Of a stretch of DNA of 64,000 bases, positions 19,751 to 28,790 are shown in pieces (position 1 is the stretch's first letter; every line of letters begins with the position of its first letter). The notes beneath the pieces are model-generated. The model saw only the letters and a program-made list of their open reading frames with translations. It was not told the DNA's origin and made no database searches. The stretch is taken from positions 558,001 to 622,000 of the forward strand of contig CAVRLX010000016.1 of assembly GCA_963721725.1 (NCBI GenBank). Direction: 5' to 3'. This stretch comes from RI-153 sp963721725. Its GTDB lineage: Bacteria > Chloroflexota > Anaerolineae > Caldilineales > Caldilineaceae. Position numbers and translations under genes: made by a program.

Positions 19751-21098
19751 TTAATCTGTGTCCTCTGCGTTCCCTTCTCGGTTCACCGTCCGCCACACAA
19801 CCCAGCACCAGCCCACAATTGCAAAGAGACTGCCCTGCACGGCCACGGGGGGCAGGCCGATTGCTCGCATTACCCAGAGCTGTGCCATTGCCAGATAGCT
19901 GCTAAAAAAGACCGAGCTATAGAGCAGCGCTGTCCACACCAACATCGGCCCCCCATCCAGCGGGCGGTCACCCGTTCCCGTTTGATAGTAACTCCACACG
20001 ATTCCCAGCGGCAGCAGCAACAACATAAGATCGTAAATATAGAGATGGGGACTGATGCAGAGTCCCAGGGCCAAACTCATTGCCATGGTGAAATTCCAGC
20101 GACGGGTGGTGGGCTGCCAGGGTGTGCGTCGCCAGATCCACGCCAGCCAGAGCAGCCCGCCAGCAGTGAGGGCAATCGCAAGCCCATCGGCGGCGGGCGC
20201 CGAGATGCCGTCTAGCAGCAGCACGGCGAAGCCAAAGAAGCTGTGCAATCCCCAGCTTTTGTAACCTGTCGAGCGCAGCAGATCGGGCAGATGGGGCATA
20301 ATTTCCCGCGTAGCGCAGCATGGCCGCTGGGCTGATCAGAAAGCCAGCCGCCAGCCACGCCGTCACGCTAAGCGCGCCGCCAATTAGCGCCCGCCAGCGC
20401 CACCGCATCAACAGAATCAGGGCCAGGGCAATGGCAAGTTGCGGTTTATAGAGCAGACAACCCAACGCCAGCCCGGCTGCCAGATCATAGCCGCGGCGCA
20501 GCAACACAAAGGTAATCGTGTACAAAAAGAGGGTGAGCGCTGTGTTTTGCCCAAACGTGATCCAAAGCAGGGTGGGATAAAAAAGTAGGCTCAGCCAAAT
20601 CAACCGGCGCAGCGTAGGGCGCGCTGGGAAAAGCTCCACGCGCAACAGGTGCAGCGAGAAAACCAGCAGCGCGCCGCCCGCGGCCCACCAGAGCGCCAGC
20701 CCCAGGGCATAGCTGCCCAGCGCAAAAGGCGCATAGATCAGCACACTAAAAGGAGGATTGATAAAAGGATTGATTTTATCCGTGACTACGGGCGCAACCA
20801 GATCGGCCAACACAGCCGCTTGGGCGGCGAAATTATAGAGATCGCCCATCCGATCTTGCCAAAAGAAGCGCCCGCCTGTATAGAAGGCTACGAAATCCGC
20901 CCCGATAATGGTCCCCGAAGCGTCGGTTAGACCTGGCCCCATGCCCAGACTCACCAACCAGCCCAACACGGTGATCAGAAAGATCGCCAGTGGGTAGACA
21001 CGCCGCCGTTGTGGATTGAGCCAGCGGGCCAGGGTTTCTCGCCATCCAGGGGAGATGTTTGGTTGCGATGCAAGGGGAGGGTAATTGTCAACAGCCAT
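19751..21098 (-). CDS. GT87-type integral membrane glycosyltransferase (DUF2029), one frameshift
   Basis: Two overlapping reading pieces join at about 20300 to give roughly 448 aa. The first part has GADFVAFYTGGRFF followed by several long hydrophobic helices. The second continues as IMPHLPDLLRSTGYKSWGLH and ends with more helices. The break lies at an AAA run; one extra A gives a continuous frame (YAGKIMPHLP). The early acidic residue after GADF and the many-helix GT-C layout match the polyprenol-phosphate-mannose dependent GT87 family (PimE-like). It would add mannose or a similar sugar to a lipid or glycan outside the membrane. The donor and target are unknown. Confidence 0.82.
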
Positions 21099-21304
21099 AG
21101 ATAGGTTCTTTACAGGTCAGCGTTTATGTCTAAAAAAAGTTACTGCAATTGCCATTGTAGCAAGTGCTACGCCAAGAAGGCGTCCACCAATAGTACCAAA
21201 AGGAAGCGATCAGCCTGGACTTACGAAGCAAATACAAAAACGATAGGGGATATATAGGAAAAAAGCCACAAAGCATAGCAATCTTTATCGGGAAGAGAGT
21301 ACCA
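21099..21304. other. Intergenic region between GT87 and the pilin promoter
   Basis: Together with the next 106 bases this separates the start of the GT87 gene from the divergent flp gene. It is lower in GC than its surroundings. A 79-codon minus-strand open frame is present but has no recognisable protein character. I see no gene here. Confidence 0.4.
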
Positions 21305-21333
21305 TTGAGTTTGCGCCAGGGCCGGAGTAGACT
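21305..21333 (+). promoter_or_regulatory. Candidate sigma-70 type promoter of the pilin gene
   Basis: TTGAGT at 21305-21310 and TAGACT at 21328-21333 are spaced 17 bases apart, about 78 bases before the flp start. The flp ribosome site is a perfect AGGAGG at 21401-21406. This fits strong, independent expression of the major pilin. Confidence 0.5.
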
Positions 21334-21410
21334 GACGGCATGAAGCGAGTTACATCGCATGAGCCACACAGACTATTACTCTATCGGCGCTTATTCCTTA
21401 GGAGGATCCC

Positions 21411-21596
21411 ATGCAAGCATTGACCCATCTCTACGTCTATTTGAGCACTTTGTTCGTTAAAGAAGAAGGCCAGGGCCTGGCTGAATACGGTATGATTATT
21501 GCGTTGGTGGCTGTCGCCGCGATTGCCGGGGTGGCTGCCTTTGGCACGCAGATCAGCGCATTCCTTACCGGGCTGGGCTCGAGTTTTAGCTTCTAA
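21411..21596 (+). CDS. flp: Flp/Fap family type IVb major pilin
   Basis: A 61 aa prepilin. After a short leader come EEGQGLAEYGMIIALVAVAA: the residues after the leader Gly, the invariant Glu five positions on and the adjacent Tyr are the Flp signature, and the hydrophobic helix forms the fibre core. Cleavage by the TadV-type peptidase encoded at 24119 is expected after the Gly of EEGQG. A perfect AGGAGG precedes the ATG, and a strong terminator follows the stop. The pilin is thus probably made in excess over the downstream machinery. The fibre mediates surface adhesion. Confidence 0.95.
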   Translation: MQALTHLYVYLSTLFVKEEGQGLAEYGMIIALVAVAAIAGVAAFGTQISAFLTGLGSSFSF

Positions 21597-21618
21597 GTTC
21601 TATAAAGATTACAACAAT

Positions 21619-21657
21619 AGAAAAACGGGGGGGCAGTCACTGCCTCCCCGTTTTTCT
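21619..21657 (+). terminator. Strong intrinsic terminator after flp
   Basis: An 18-bp stem (AGAAAAACGGGGGGGCAG with CTGCCTCCCCGTTTTTCT, one GU pair), a 3-nt loop and a T5 run. It separates abundant pilin transcription from cpaB and the assembly genes, which may be reached by read-through or by their own promoter in 21660-21880. Confidence 0.9.
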
Positions 21658-21889
21658 ATTCCACCCACAGACATAACGATTCAGGGTGCGACGCAGCCTA
21701 AACCTCAATAGAGATTATCGACAAAGAAAGGCTATTCTACACAAGTACTATTGAGATCTGCCTCTACCCTACGTAAATTGTTAATGAACAATTCTAGATC
21801 AAATGATTGTTCAAATCGTGTTCCCCCCATGATTGCGAATGAAATGTGGACTGTGGCGCAGGCGTTATGGTCTACAGGGAGGCTGTTTT

Positions 21890-22798
21890 GTGACCCAAAA
21901 GCGAGGATGGATCTGGCTCTTCTCTGGCGCACTCTTGGCGCTAATTGCCGGGCTACTAACCTTTCGCACTATCAATGAGGCAACTACAAATGCAACCCTC
22001 TCAAAGCTTGAAGAGATGCCCACGTTGCAGGTCCTAGTGGCGGGCCAAGACATTGGTGCGCGTCAACTCATTGATGAGTCTATGATCAAGACCCAAAAGA
22101 TTCCGGCCACGCTGGTGCCAGAGGGGTATATTAAAGAAGCCGTAGACGTGGTGGGCAAGATTTCGCAGATGCCGTTGGTGGCTGGGGAGATTCTGTTAAG
22201 TTCACGCTTGTTAAGCCCCACAGACCCCACTTCGCCAGTTCTTTACAAAATGAAATCCAACGAGGTCTTGCTGGCTGTGCCAGCCACCGCCATTTTGGGA
22301 CAAACAGGGATGTTGGCTGTGGGCGACCGGATTGATCTGGCGTATACAGTCGCCATTGATTTTGATAGCGCAGTAGCTGACGCTGAACGGCAAGATGCCG
22401 AGCCAGTTACCACTTTTTTAAGCTTACAAAATCTAGAGATAAAAGGCTTGTTGCGCCGCCAACCCTCCACGGAAGAGACGACCTCTCTGTTGCGGCCCGA
22501 CGCGCTCTTGCTGGCCGTCTCGCCGCAAGATGCGCTGGTGATCAAACATCTGGTGGACACAGGCGCGCCTATGGATTTTCTGTTGCGTGCGCCGGGCAAC
22601 GAAGCACTTTCGCCAGTTTTGCCGGTGGATGCGCAATACCTCATCGACCGTTTCCAGCTACCGGCTGCGCCGACCAATCTCGCCTCTGACCGCGAGGCCA
22701 TCCCCCCAGCGGCTGATGGCAGCGTCAATCTTACGGCCAGCAACATTCTCAGCAATACCATCAATGATGCGGGGGCAGAAACGGAAAGTGGTCAATGA
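21890..22798 (+). CDS. cpaB: Flp pilus assembly protein CpaB
   Basis: GTG 21890 is preceded by GGGAGG at 7-base spacing and gives VTQKRGWIWLFSGALLALIA, a signal-anchor helix; the ATG at 21833 lacks a good ribosome site. The 302 aa product has a SAF-like domain (VLVAGQDIGARQLIDESMI, then VGKISQMPLVAGEILL) and the RcpC/CpaB domain (VLLAVPATAILGQTGMLAVGDRIDL). CpaB is an extracytoplasmic component of the Tad pilus. In diderms it works with the secretin; no secretin gene is in this locus, as expected for a monoderm envelope. Confidence 0.9.
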   Translation: MTQKRGWIWLFSGALLALIAGLLTFRTINEATTNATLSKLEEMPTLQVLVAGQDIGARQLIDESMIKTQKIPATLVPEGYIKEAVDVVGKISQMPLVAGEILLSSRLLSPTDPTSPVLYKMKSNEVLLAVPATAILGQTGMLAVGDRIDLAYTVAIDFDSAVADAERQDAEPVTTFLSLQNLEIKGLLRRQPSTEETTSLLRPDALLLAVSPQDALVIKHLVDTGAPMDFLLRAPGNEALSPVLPVDAQYLIDRFQLPAAPTNLASDREAIPPAADGSVNLTASNILSNTINDAGAETESGQ

Positions 22799-22878
22799 TC
22801 AAACGCACAGCACCGCCACCTTCACCCGTTGACAAGCCTTCCACCCGCGGCCAGATCTCCTCCGACCGCGTGAGATAG
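22795..22878 (+). CDS. 27-residue open frame between cpaB and tadZ
   Basis: ATG overlaps the cpaB stop (ATGA) and reads MIKRTAPPPSPVDKPSTRGQ, ending at TAG 22876. It is Pro- and Arg-rich, with no recognisable domain. It may be a translated coupling peptide, the stump of a lost gene, or nothing. The overlap with cpaB is the only support. Confidence 0.25.
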   Translation: MIKRTAPPPSPVDKPSTRGQISSDRVR

Positions 22879-22889
22879 AGGATAGTGAA

Positions 22890-24119
22890 ATGACTGTTAA
22901 ACCTATGATTCGCACCTTGGTGCTGACTGACCGCTCTGACAGTGTCAGCCGATTACAACATATTTTCTTTACAGAAAAGCGCTACAGCGTCCGTTTTACC
23001 AACACATGCCAAGAGGCACTCCAATCCACAGCCCAGGATACGCCCGACGTGATCCTTGTGGACGATTCTGTGCGCGATGGCGAAACCGTGGAGGCCATCC
23101 GCAAGCTGTCGATCGTCGCTCCGCTTGTGCCGATTGTGGCCCTGGCCGACGAAAAAGCCGTAGCCTATGTGCGCGATGCCATGCTGGCCGGGGCACGAGC
23201 GTTTATCCTTAAACCCATCAACGAGGCCGAAGTTTTTTCCACACTCAGCCAGTTGGTGGAGATGGAGACGCTGCGCCACGATAGCCTGCGCGCGCAGAAA
23301 CCTACAGACATCCGCCACAATCAGATTATCACCCTGATTAGCCCCAAAGGTGGCGTGGGCTGCACCATGCTTGCAGTAAACTTGGCCCTGCTCTTACGCC
23401 AACAGACGGGGGCCAAAGTCGCGCTCATCGATGGTCACAGCAGCCTGGGCGATCTGGAAACCGTGCTCAACCTGACGGCGCAGTTCACTTGTGCCGATGT
23501 GCTTGCCCAGGGGGCCAGCATGGATCTTGATCTGCTCAAGGGCATGATGGTGGCCCACAAGAGCGGGATTCACGTTTTGGTAAGCAGCCGCAGCGTTGAA
23601 GCCAGCGCCGTCATGACCGCCGACGGCTTTGAAAAGCTGTTGTCGCTTCTGGCCGCGGAATACGAATACGTGATTGTTGATGGCGGGGCCACCGCAGAGG
23701 AACAGACCGCCGTGGTTCTGAGCTTGGCCGACCGGGTCTTGCTGGTGGCAACCCCAGAGATGAGCGCGTTACAACGCACATCGCTCTTTTTGAAAGCCGC
23801 CGACGAAAATGACTTCCCGCGTGAAAAGCTTTTTCTCGTGGTCAACCGGGCTGGCGTCAAGGGTGGTGTACCCGTGGACGAGATTGGCCGTCACCTGAAC
23901 ATGCAGATTATGGGGGCCATCCCCGAAGACACGGGGTTGGTGACCTATTCCTTAAATCGGGGCATTCCGCTGGTGCAGAGCGACCCGCGCAGCGCCGTGG
24001 CGCGCCAAGTGGAAAAGCTGGCAAAGACCCTGATCCCCGAACCCAAGAGCGCGCCCAGCCGAGCACCCAAAGGGCTGTTTGGACGGCTCTCTACCATACT
24101 CCAAAATGGGGCGGCCTAA
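22890..24119 (+). CDS. tadZ: TadZ/CpaE pilus localisation ATPase with receiver-like N-domain
   Basis: A 409 aa two-domain protein. Residues 7-125 form an atypical response-regulator receiver (VILVDDS at 54-60, GARAFILKP at 101-109). Residues 145-370 form a ParA/MinD-type ATPase with SPKGGVGCTM at 151-160. The signature Lys153 of the deviant Walker A is kept, but the usual GKT is GCT, so Cys158 replaces the P-loop lysine. That fits the atypical ATPases of Tad loci, which bind nucleotide with low or no hydrolysis and mark the pole for pilus assembly. It overlaps the peptidase gene by one base (TAATG). Confidence 0.9.
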   Translation: MTVKPMIRTLVLTDRSDSVSRLQHIFFTEKRYSVRFTNTCQEALQSTAQDTPDVILVDDSVRDGETVEAIRKLSIVAPLVPIVALADEKAVAYVRDAMLAGARAFILKPINEAEVFSTLSQLVEMETLRHDSLRAQKPTDIRHNQIITLISPKGGVGCTMLAVNLALLLRQQTGAKVALIDGHSSLGDLETVLNLTAQFTCADVLAQGASMDLDLLKGMMVAHKSGIHVLVSSRSVEASAVMTADGFEKLLSLLAAEYEYVIVDGGATAEEQTAVVLSLADRVLLVATPEMSALQRTSLFLKAADENDFPREKLFLVVNRAGVKGGVPVDEIGRHLNMQIMGAIPEDTGLVTYSLNRGIPLVQSDPRSAVARQVEKLAKTLIPEPKSAPSRAPKGLFGRLSTILQNGAA

Positions 24120-24796
24120 TGCTTAGCCTATTTCTCGTCACGGGGCTGGGGGCTGGCCTTTTGATCAATTGGCTGGCTGATACGTTACCGCAGGGACTAG
24201 GCGCGACGTGGCAAAATAGTCTACGCGCCCAACCTGCCCGGTTGCGCTCTGGGCGCGGTCTGGGCGTGATGGCCGCCGCACTCCTTATCAGCTTCTATGC
24301 GGGGTGGGCAGCGGGGGGAGCGCATGGCGCAGGCGAGTGGCTGCGTTATTTTTATCTTCAGCTATTTTTGCTCATCGCCGTCATCGATCTGGAGCATCGG
24401 CGCGTGCTCAACAGCGTGGTGGGCGTGTCGGCCTTGGTGGCCTTGGCGGCGCCCCTTGTGGGACACCCCCTCAGCTTTGCCAACGCACTGCTGGGCGGCA
24501 TCGCCGGGCTGGTCAGCTTTTTGCTAATCGCCATGCTACGCCCTGGGGCCATGGGCGCAGGCGACGTTAAACTGGCCGGTCTGATCGGGCTGATCGCCGG
24601 ATTCCCCGGCGTCTGGGTGGCGCTGGCCGCGGGCATCCTGGCTGGGGGCGTGGGCGCGGCGCTGCTTGTGATCACCCGCCAGAGCACCCGTCAGAGCACT
24701 ATCGCTTATGCACCTTATCTGAGCCTGGGCGGGTCAATTGCGCTGATCCATGGCGGTCAGATTGTGGCCTGGTACATGCAACGGCTAGCCGTTTGA
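24119..24796 (+). CDS. tadV: Type IV prepilin peptidase, A24 family (TadV/CpaA)
   Basis: A 225 aa integral membrane aspartic protease with about six helices. The catalytic Asp pair is visible: AVIDLEHRRVLN (Asp90) and GAMGAGDVKLAG (Asp149), the GxGD motif. It lacks the N-terminal methyltransferase/zinc part of PilD-type enzymes, as usual for TadV. It cleaves the Flp prepilin and the TadE-like pseudopilin on the cytoplasmic side after the leader Gly. It sits between tadZ and tadB in one co-directional run. Confidence 0.93.
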   Translation: MLSLFLVTGLGAGLLINWLADTLPQGLGATWQNSLRAQPARLRSGRGLGVMAAALLISFYAGWAAGGAHGAGEWLRYFYLQLFLLIAVIDLEHRRVLNSVVGVSALVALAAPLVGHPLSFANALLGGIAGLVSFLLIAMLRPGAMGAGDVKLAGLIGLIAGFPGVWVALAAGILAGGVGAALLVITRQSTRQSTIAYAPYLSLGGSIALIHGGQIVAWYMQRLAV

Positions 24797-24821
24797 CACA
24801 GCAACGAAAGGAGGATGCACA

Positions 24822-25760
24822 ATGACATTGTTGATTACCGTGGCGGTTATGTTCTCCATCATTTTCGTATTCGCAGGCATCCACTTGACGCTAAACGCCG
24901 AGGGCGACGCCGGTAGCCGTCTTTCTGTGCGCCAGATCGAGATCCACGCCGCCGAGAATGCCCAGCAACAGGCATGGCTCAAAGGGCAGGTCAACGATCG
25001 GCTGGCGCGTGGCAAATATGGGGCCAGCCTCACGGTGGCACTCTTTCAGGCCGGGGTCAAACTCACCGCAGCCGAGTTTCTCGCCATCAATTTGGTGATG
25101 ATAGTGGTGGCTTTCTTCCTGGGCTGGCTTTTTTCCCGCACGGTTTTTGCCGGGATTGGGCTGGCGGTGTTGGCGGCGTTTATCCCGCGTTTCTGGCTCA
25201 AACGCAAAAAAGAAAAACGGCTCAACAATTTCGGCGACCAACTGCCCGATGTACTCAACTTGTTGGTGGGCAGCCTGCGCTCTGGCTATGGCTTGATGCA
25301 GGCGTTGCGGCTGGTGGCGCAAGAGATGCCCAGCCCCAGCCGTGAGGAGTACGAGCGGGTGACCCAAGAAATTGCTTTTGGCGTCCCCACGGTAAAATCG
25401 CTGGGGCGGCTGGTGGAGCGCATGGAAAGCAGCGATCTGGAGATGGTGGTGGCGGCGATGCAGGTGCAGAACGAGGTGGGCGGCAATCTGGGAGACATCC
25501 TGGGAACCATCGCCGAGACCATCCGCGAGCGCATCCGCATTAAAGGCGAGATTCGCTCGATTACCGGTATGCAACGGGCCACCAGCTATCTGTTGGCGGT
25601 GATGCCTTTTATCTTGGGGGTGATTTTGCTGCTTATGAACCCCACCTATATGATGCGAGTTTTTGTCTTCCCCTGGTTTTTTATTCCCATGTTTGCTGTC
25701 GTCAATGTCTTGATCGGTCTCTTTATCATCAACAAAATGATCAGCAGCTTGGAAGTTTAG
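24822..25760 (+). CDS. tadB: TadB, type II/IV secretion F-domain platform protein
   Basis: A 312 aa inner-membrane platform protein, preceded by AAAGGAGG. It has an N-terminal helix, a pair of helices at about 80-125 and the T2SSF domain (LPDVLNLLVGSLRSGYGLMQAL, then IAFGVPTVKSLGRLVERM and NEVGGNLGDILGTIAETIRE), closing with two C-terminal helices. TadB pairs with TadC beneath the fibre and couples to the TadA ATPase. Length and motif order are normal. Confidence 0.93.
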   Translation: MTLLITVAVMFSIIFVFAGIHLTLNAEGDAGSRLSVRQIEIHAAENAQQQAWLKGQVNDRLARGKYGASLTVALFQAGVKLTAAEFLAINLVMIVVAFFLGWLFSRTVFAGIGLAVLAAFIPRFWLKRKKEKRLNNFGDQLPDVLNLLVGSLRSGYGLMQALRLVAQEMPSPSREEYERVTQEIAFGVPTVKSLGRLVERMESSDLEMVVAAMQVQNEVGGNLGDILGTIAETIRERIRIKGEIRSITGMQRATSYLLAVMPFILGVILLLMNPTYMMRVFVFPWFFIPMFAVVNVLIGLFIINKMISSLEV

Positions 25761-25775
25761 TCTGGACAACGCCCT

Positions 25776-26744
25776 ATGAATACGATTCTTATTACCATCA
25801 CCGGATCTCTCCAAAACGCCGAAGCACGCGCCGTTATTGCATCGCTGCTCATGGGCCTTGCCTTACTGGTGATCTGCTATGGCTTCATGCGCGAACAGCA
25901 ATATCAAGAAATCCAAAAGCGCCTGCGCAAACTGGTAAGCAATCATCACCCCGAAGAAGCCGAAGCCGAGTTGGGCAGCTTCAAGGATCGTATCTTGCGC
26001 CCGCTCGGTCATGGCATTCTGGCCCGCCTGGGCCGCCTGACCCCCGGCAGCAATTTGGAGAGTCTGCGCCATCAACTGGCGCTGGCGGGCAACCCCAACA
26101 ACCTGGCCGTCATCGATATTCTGGGCATGAAGATGCTGGCAGGTCTGGGCGCAAGCGTGTTGGCCGGGCTATATCTCTTCAAAATGACCAACCTGCCCCT
26201 CGTTTCGGCGCTGCTCTTTAGCCTTGTGGGGGGCGGCATCGGCATGTATCTGCCCAACTACTGGCTCAAACAGAAGATCACCAAGCGCCGTGGCGAGATG
26301 ACCAAAGCGCTGCCCAATGCGCTGGATATGCTCACCACCATGGTGGATGCAGGGCTGGGCTTTGACATGGCGCTGCTGCGCCTCTCTGAGCGCTGGCACA
26401 ACCCGCTCACCGATGAATTCGGGCGTATGGTCAACGAGATGAATATGGGCATGCGCAAACTGGATGCGCTGCGTAACCTGGCCGACCGCAACGATGTGCC
26501 GGAATTGCGCTCATTTGTGGCGGTCTTGATTCAGGCCGACAGTCTGGGCATTTCGATTGTGGATATTTTGCACACCCAAAGCGCTCAGATGCGGGTGCGG
26601 CGGCGACAATGGGCCGAAGAACAGGCCAACAAAATGCCGATTAAAATGTTGCCAGTGATCACTCTATTTATCTTCCCGGCATTGTTTGCCGTGGTGCTGG
26701 GGCCAGCCGTGCCGGGCATCGTTGAAGCGTTTGCCGATCTGTAA
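25776..26744 (+). CDS. tadC: TadC, type II/IV secretion F-domain platform protein
   Basis: A 322 aa paralogue of TadB starting 15 bases after it. Helices are seen near residues 20-42 and 115-160, then the F-domain (ALPNALDMLTTMVDAGLGFD, then MRKLDALRNLADRNDVPELR and FVAVLIQADSLGISIVDIL), with a C-terminal helix pair. Together with TadB it forms the membrane platform for pilin extrusion. Confidence 0.92.
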   Translation: MNTILITITGSLQNAEARAVIASLLMGLALLVICYGFMREQQYQEIQKRLRKLVSNHHPEEAEAELGSFKDRILRPLGHGILARLGRLTPGSNLESLRHQLALAGNPNNLAVIDILGMKMLAGLGASVLAGLYLFKMTNLPLVSALLFSLVGGGIGMYLPNYWLKQKITKRRGEMTKALPNALDMLTTMVDAGLGFDMALLRLSERWHNPLTDEFGRMVNEMNMGMRKLDALRNLADRNDVPELRSFVAVLIQADSLGISIVDILHTQSAQMRVRRRQWAEEQANKMPIKMLPVITLFIFPALFAVVLGPAVPGIVEAFADL

Positions 26745-26775
26745 CACGATTTTTTAGTGGACGTGAGAAGAGACT

Positions 26776-28765
26776 ATGGCGATAACAACTACTGCGTGGA
26801 GTGATCCACGGTATCATAAAGTAGCCCGTGAAATTCAAGAGGGCGCGTGGAAACCTGCGCTGGAGACACTGCCGCGATCTGCAACGTGATTACCCGGCGC
26901 AGATCGAGATCCGCTCGCTGATTGAAAACACGCAGATGCGCGCCGATCTCGATCGAAAGCCCGTGACCGGACTTTCGCCGCTGGTGGTTGCCATTTTGCA
27001 TCGTCGCCGCCTGACACTGATCGGCGTCATTTTGCTGGTTTTGTTGCTGGCTGTGGGAGGCTGGGTGGGCTATCAGCGGCTGGTGGAGCCTGCGCGGCAG
27101 GTGCGCCGCGCCCAGGTTGCTCTGGTGGAATCGCTGAGCAAGGCCCAATCGCTGCTGGCACAATCTGCCTATCAAGACGCGGCGACGGGCTTTCAAGAAG
27201 TCTTGACCCTGGACCCCCAGAACCAACAGGCAGGAGTGGGGCTGGCCGAAGCCCAACAGCAGATCGCAATGGCCGAGCAATACCAAGATGCGCGCCATGC
27301 TGTGGAACGTGGCGAAATCATTACTGCGCTCTCGATTTTCCAGGACTTACGTGACCAAAACCCCGCGTACAAAGATGTGAACGACCAGATCGAGACGCTG
27401 TTACAGATCAACCGTGTGGAGGATATCTTTGCCGAGGCCGAGAAAGCCTATGGCGAAGGGCGTTGGTCCGATGCCATTCTCATGTACAACACCATCCGCC
27501 AGGAGAGCGTTAACTACCGGCCAGAAACGGTGGAATTGCATCTTTTTGAGAGTTACATGGCCCAGGGCGACGGCAAATTTAACTTGGCCGGGCAGAGCTT
27601 GGCCGAGGTCACCCAAGTTGGCGAACTCTACCGGCGCGCCTTGAGCATCCGCCCGCGTGACAGTCTGGCTGAAGCCAATCTTGCCATGCTCAACCAATAT
27701 CAACAGGCCAGAGAAGCCATGGCGAAGGAACGCTACGATCAAGCCGTGCCCATGTTATCGGCGCTCTATGGTAACAACCCTGGGCTGCTGGGTGGCGATG
27801 CCCGCGAGGCGCTTTATGCGTCGCGCATGGGGTATGGCGCGCAAAAAGAGGCCGAGGGCGACTATGTGGCAGCCATGGGACAATACACCGCCGCCTTTCT
27901 CATGCCCGTGGAAAACCGCAACGAAGCTCAAATTCGGCTGCTGGCGGTGAAGGTGGCGCTGGCCCCCACGCCCACGCCGACACCCACGCTGACGGCCACG
28001 CCCACGCCCGATGCCTACGCCGAGGTGATGAAAATATTCACGCCGACGCCTGCGCCCATTGAACAGTTCACCGGTTGGATCGCCTTTCGCAGTGATCGAC
28101 CGGGCGCACCCAAAGGTCTGTGGGTGATGCGCCCCGATGGCAGCGAACAACAGCCGGTGATGGACAGCAGCGGCCTCTATGAGCATCTGAAAGAACAGGT
28201 GACCTGGTCGCCGGATAATCAGCGCCGCATCTGGGTGGAGCAGGATGGACAGAGCGAGCGCTCTGTGGCGATCTATATGTGGCGCTATGATGTGCCGCAG
28301 CATTGGCGTGAGACCCGTGTGGAATTGCTCAACAACAGCGCAGTGAACTATCATCCCACCTATTCCCCCGATATGGGCAGCATCGCCTTTACATCGCAAC
28401 GGCGGGCCGGTCCCACCGATGGCGATTGGGGATTGTGGGGCGACGAAATTTTCATTCTCTACTTTTCAGATTACAACGGTCAATATGTCAAACCACGTCG
28501 GCTGACCAACAACGATTGGGAGTGGGACAAGCACCCCACCTTTAGTCCTGATGGACAGACCCTTGCCTTTTGGAGCAACCGGGATTCGGGCCGCGCCCAA
28601 ATCTGGGCCATGAATGTGGACGGCTCCAACCAGCGCAATTTGAGCAATAACCTTTGGAATGATTGGGACCCTGTGTGGCTGATCCCCCGTCGTGAGCTAC
28701 CCGATATTTCGGGAGAAAATGGTGATAGCCCTCGCTTCGATCCCTCTCAGTTAGGGGAGGATTAA
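26776..28765 (+). CDS. Membrane-anchored TPR and TolB-like beta-propeller protein in the Tad locus, one frameshift
   Basis: The natural start is ATG 26776 (MAITTTAWSDPRYHKVAREI, then QEGAWKPALETL). That frame closes near 26880, while the next continues RDLQRDYPAQIEIRSL, so a single base is missing near 26865-26875. Joined length is about 662 aa. After a short cytosolic part come a transmembrane helix (LIGVILLVLLLAVGGWVGY), TPR-like helical repeats with AQSAYQDAATGFQEVL and similar units, a Thr-Pro linker (PTPTPTLTATPTPD), and at least three WD40-like PD40 blades (GSIAFTSQRR, HPTFSPDGQTLAFWSNRDSG). The extracellular propeller between tadC and tadA suggests a lineage-specific pilus accessory or adhesin. 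No enzymatic role is seen. Confidence 0.8.
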
Positions 28766-28790
28766 GTGGCCGCCACCCGACTGATCGACT

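Noticed and set aside
21130..21369. 79-codon minus-strand frame in the gap before flp
   Set aside because: No ribosome site or domain; it overlaps the likely pilin promoter.
24891..25814. 307-codon minus-strand frame
   Set aside because: Antisense to tadB; His/Gln-rich, no domain.
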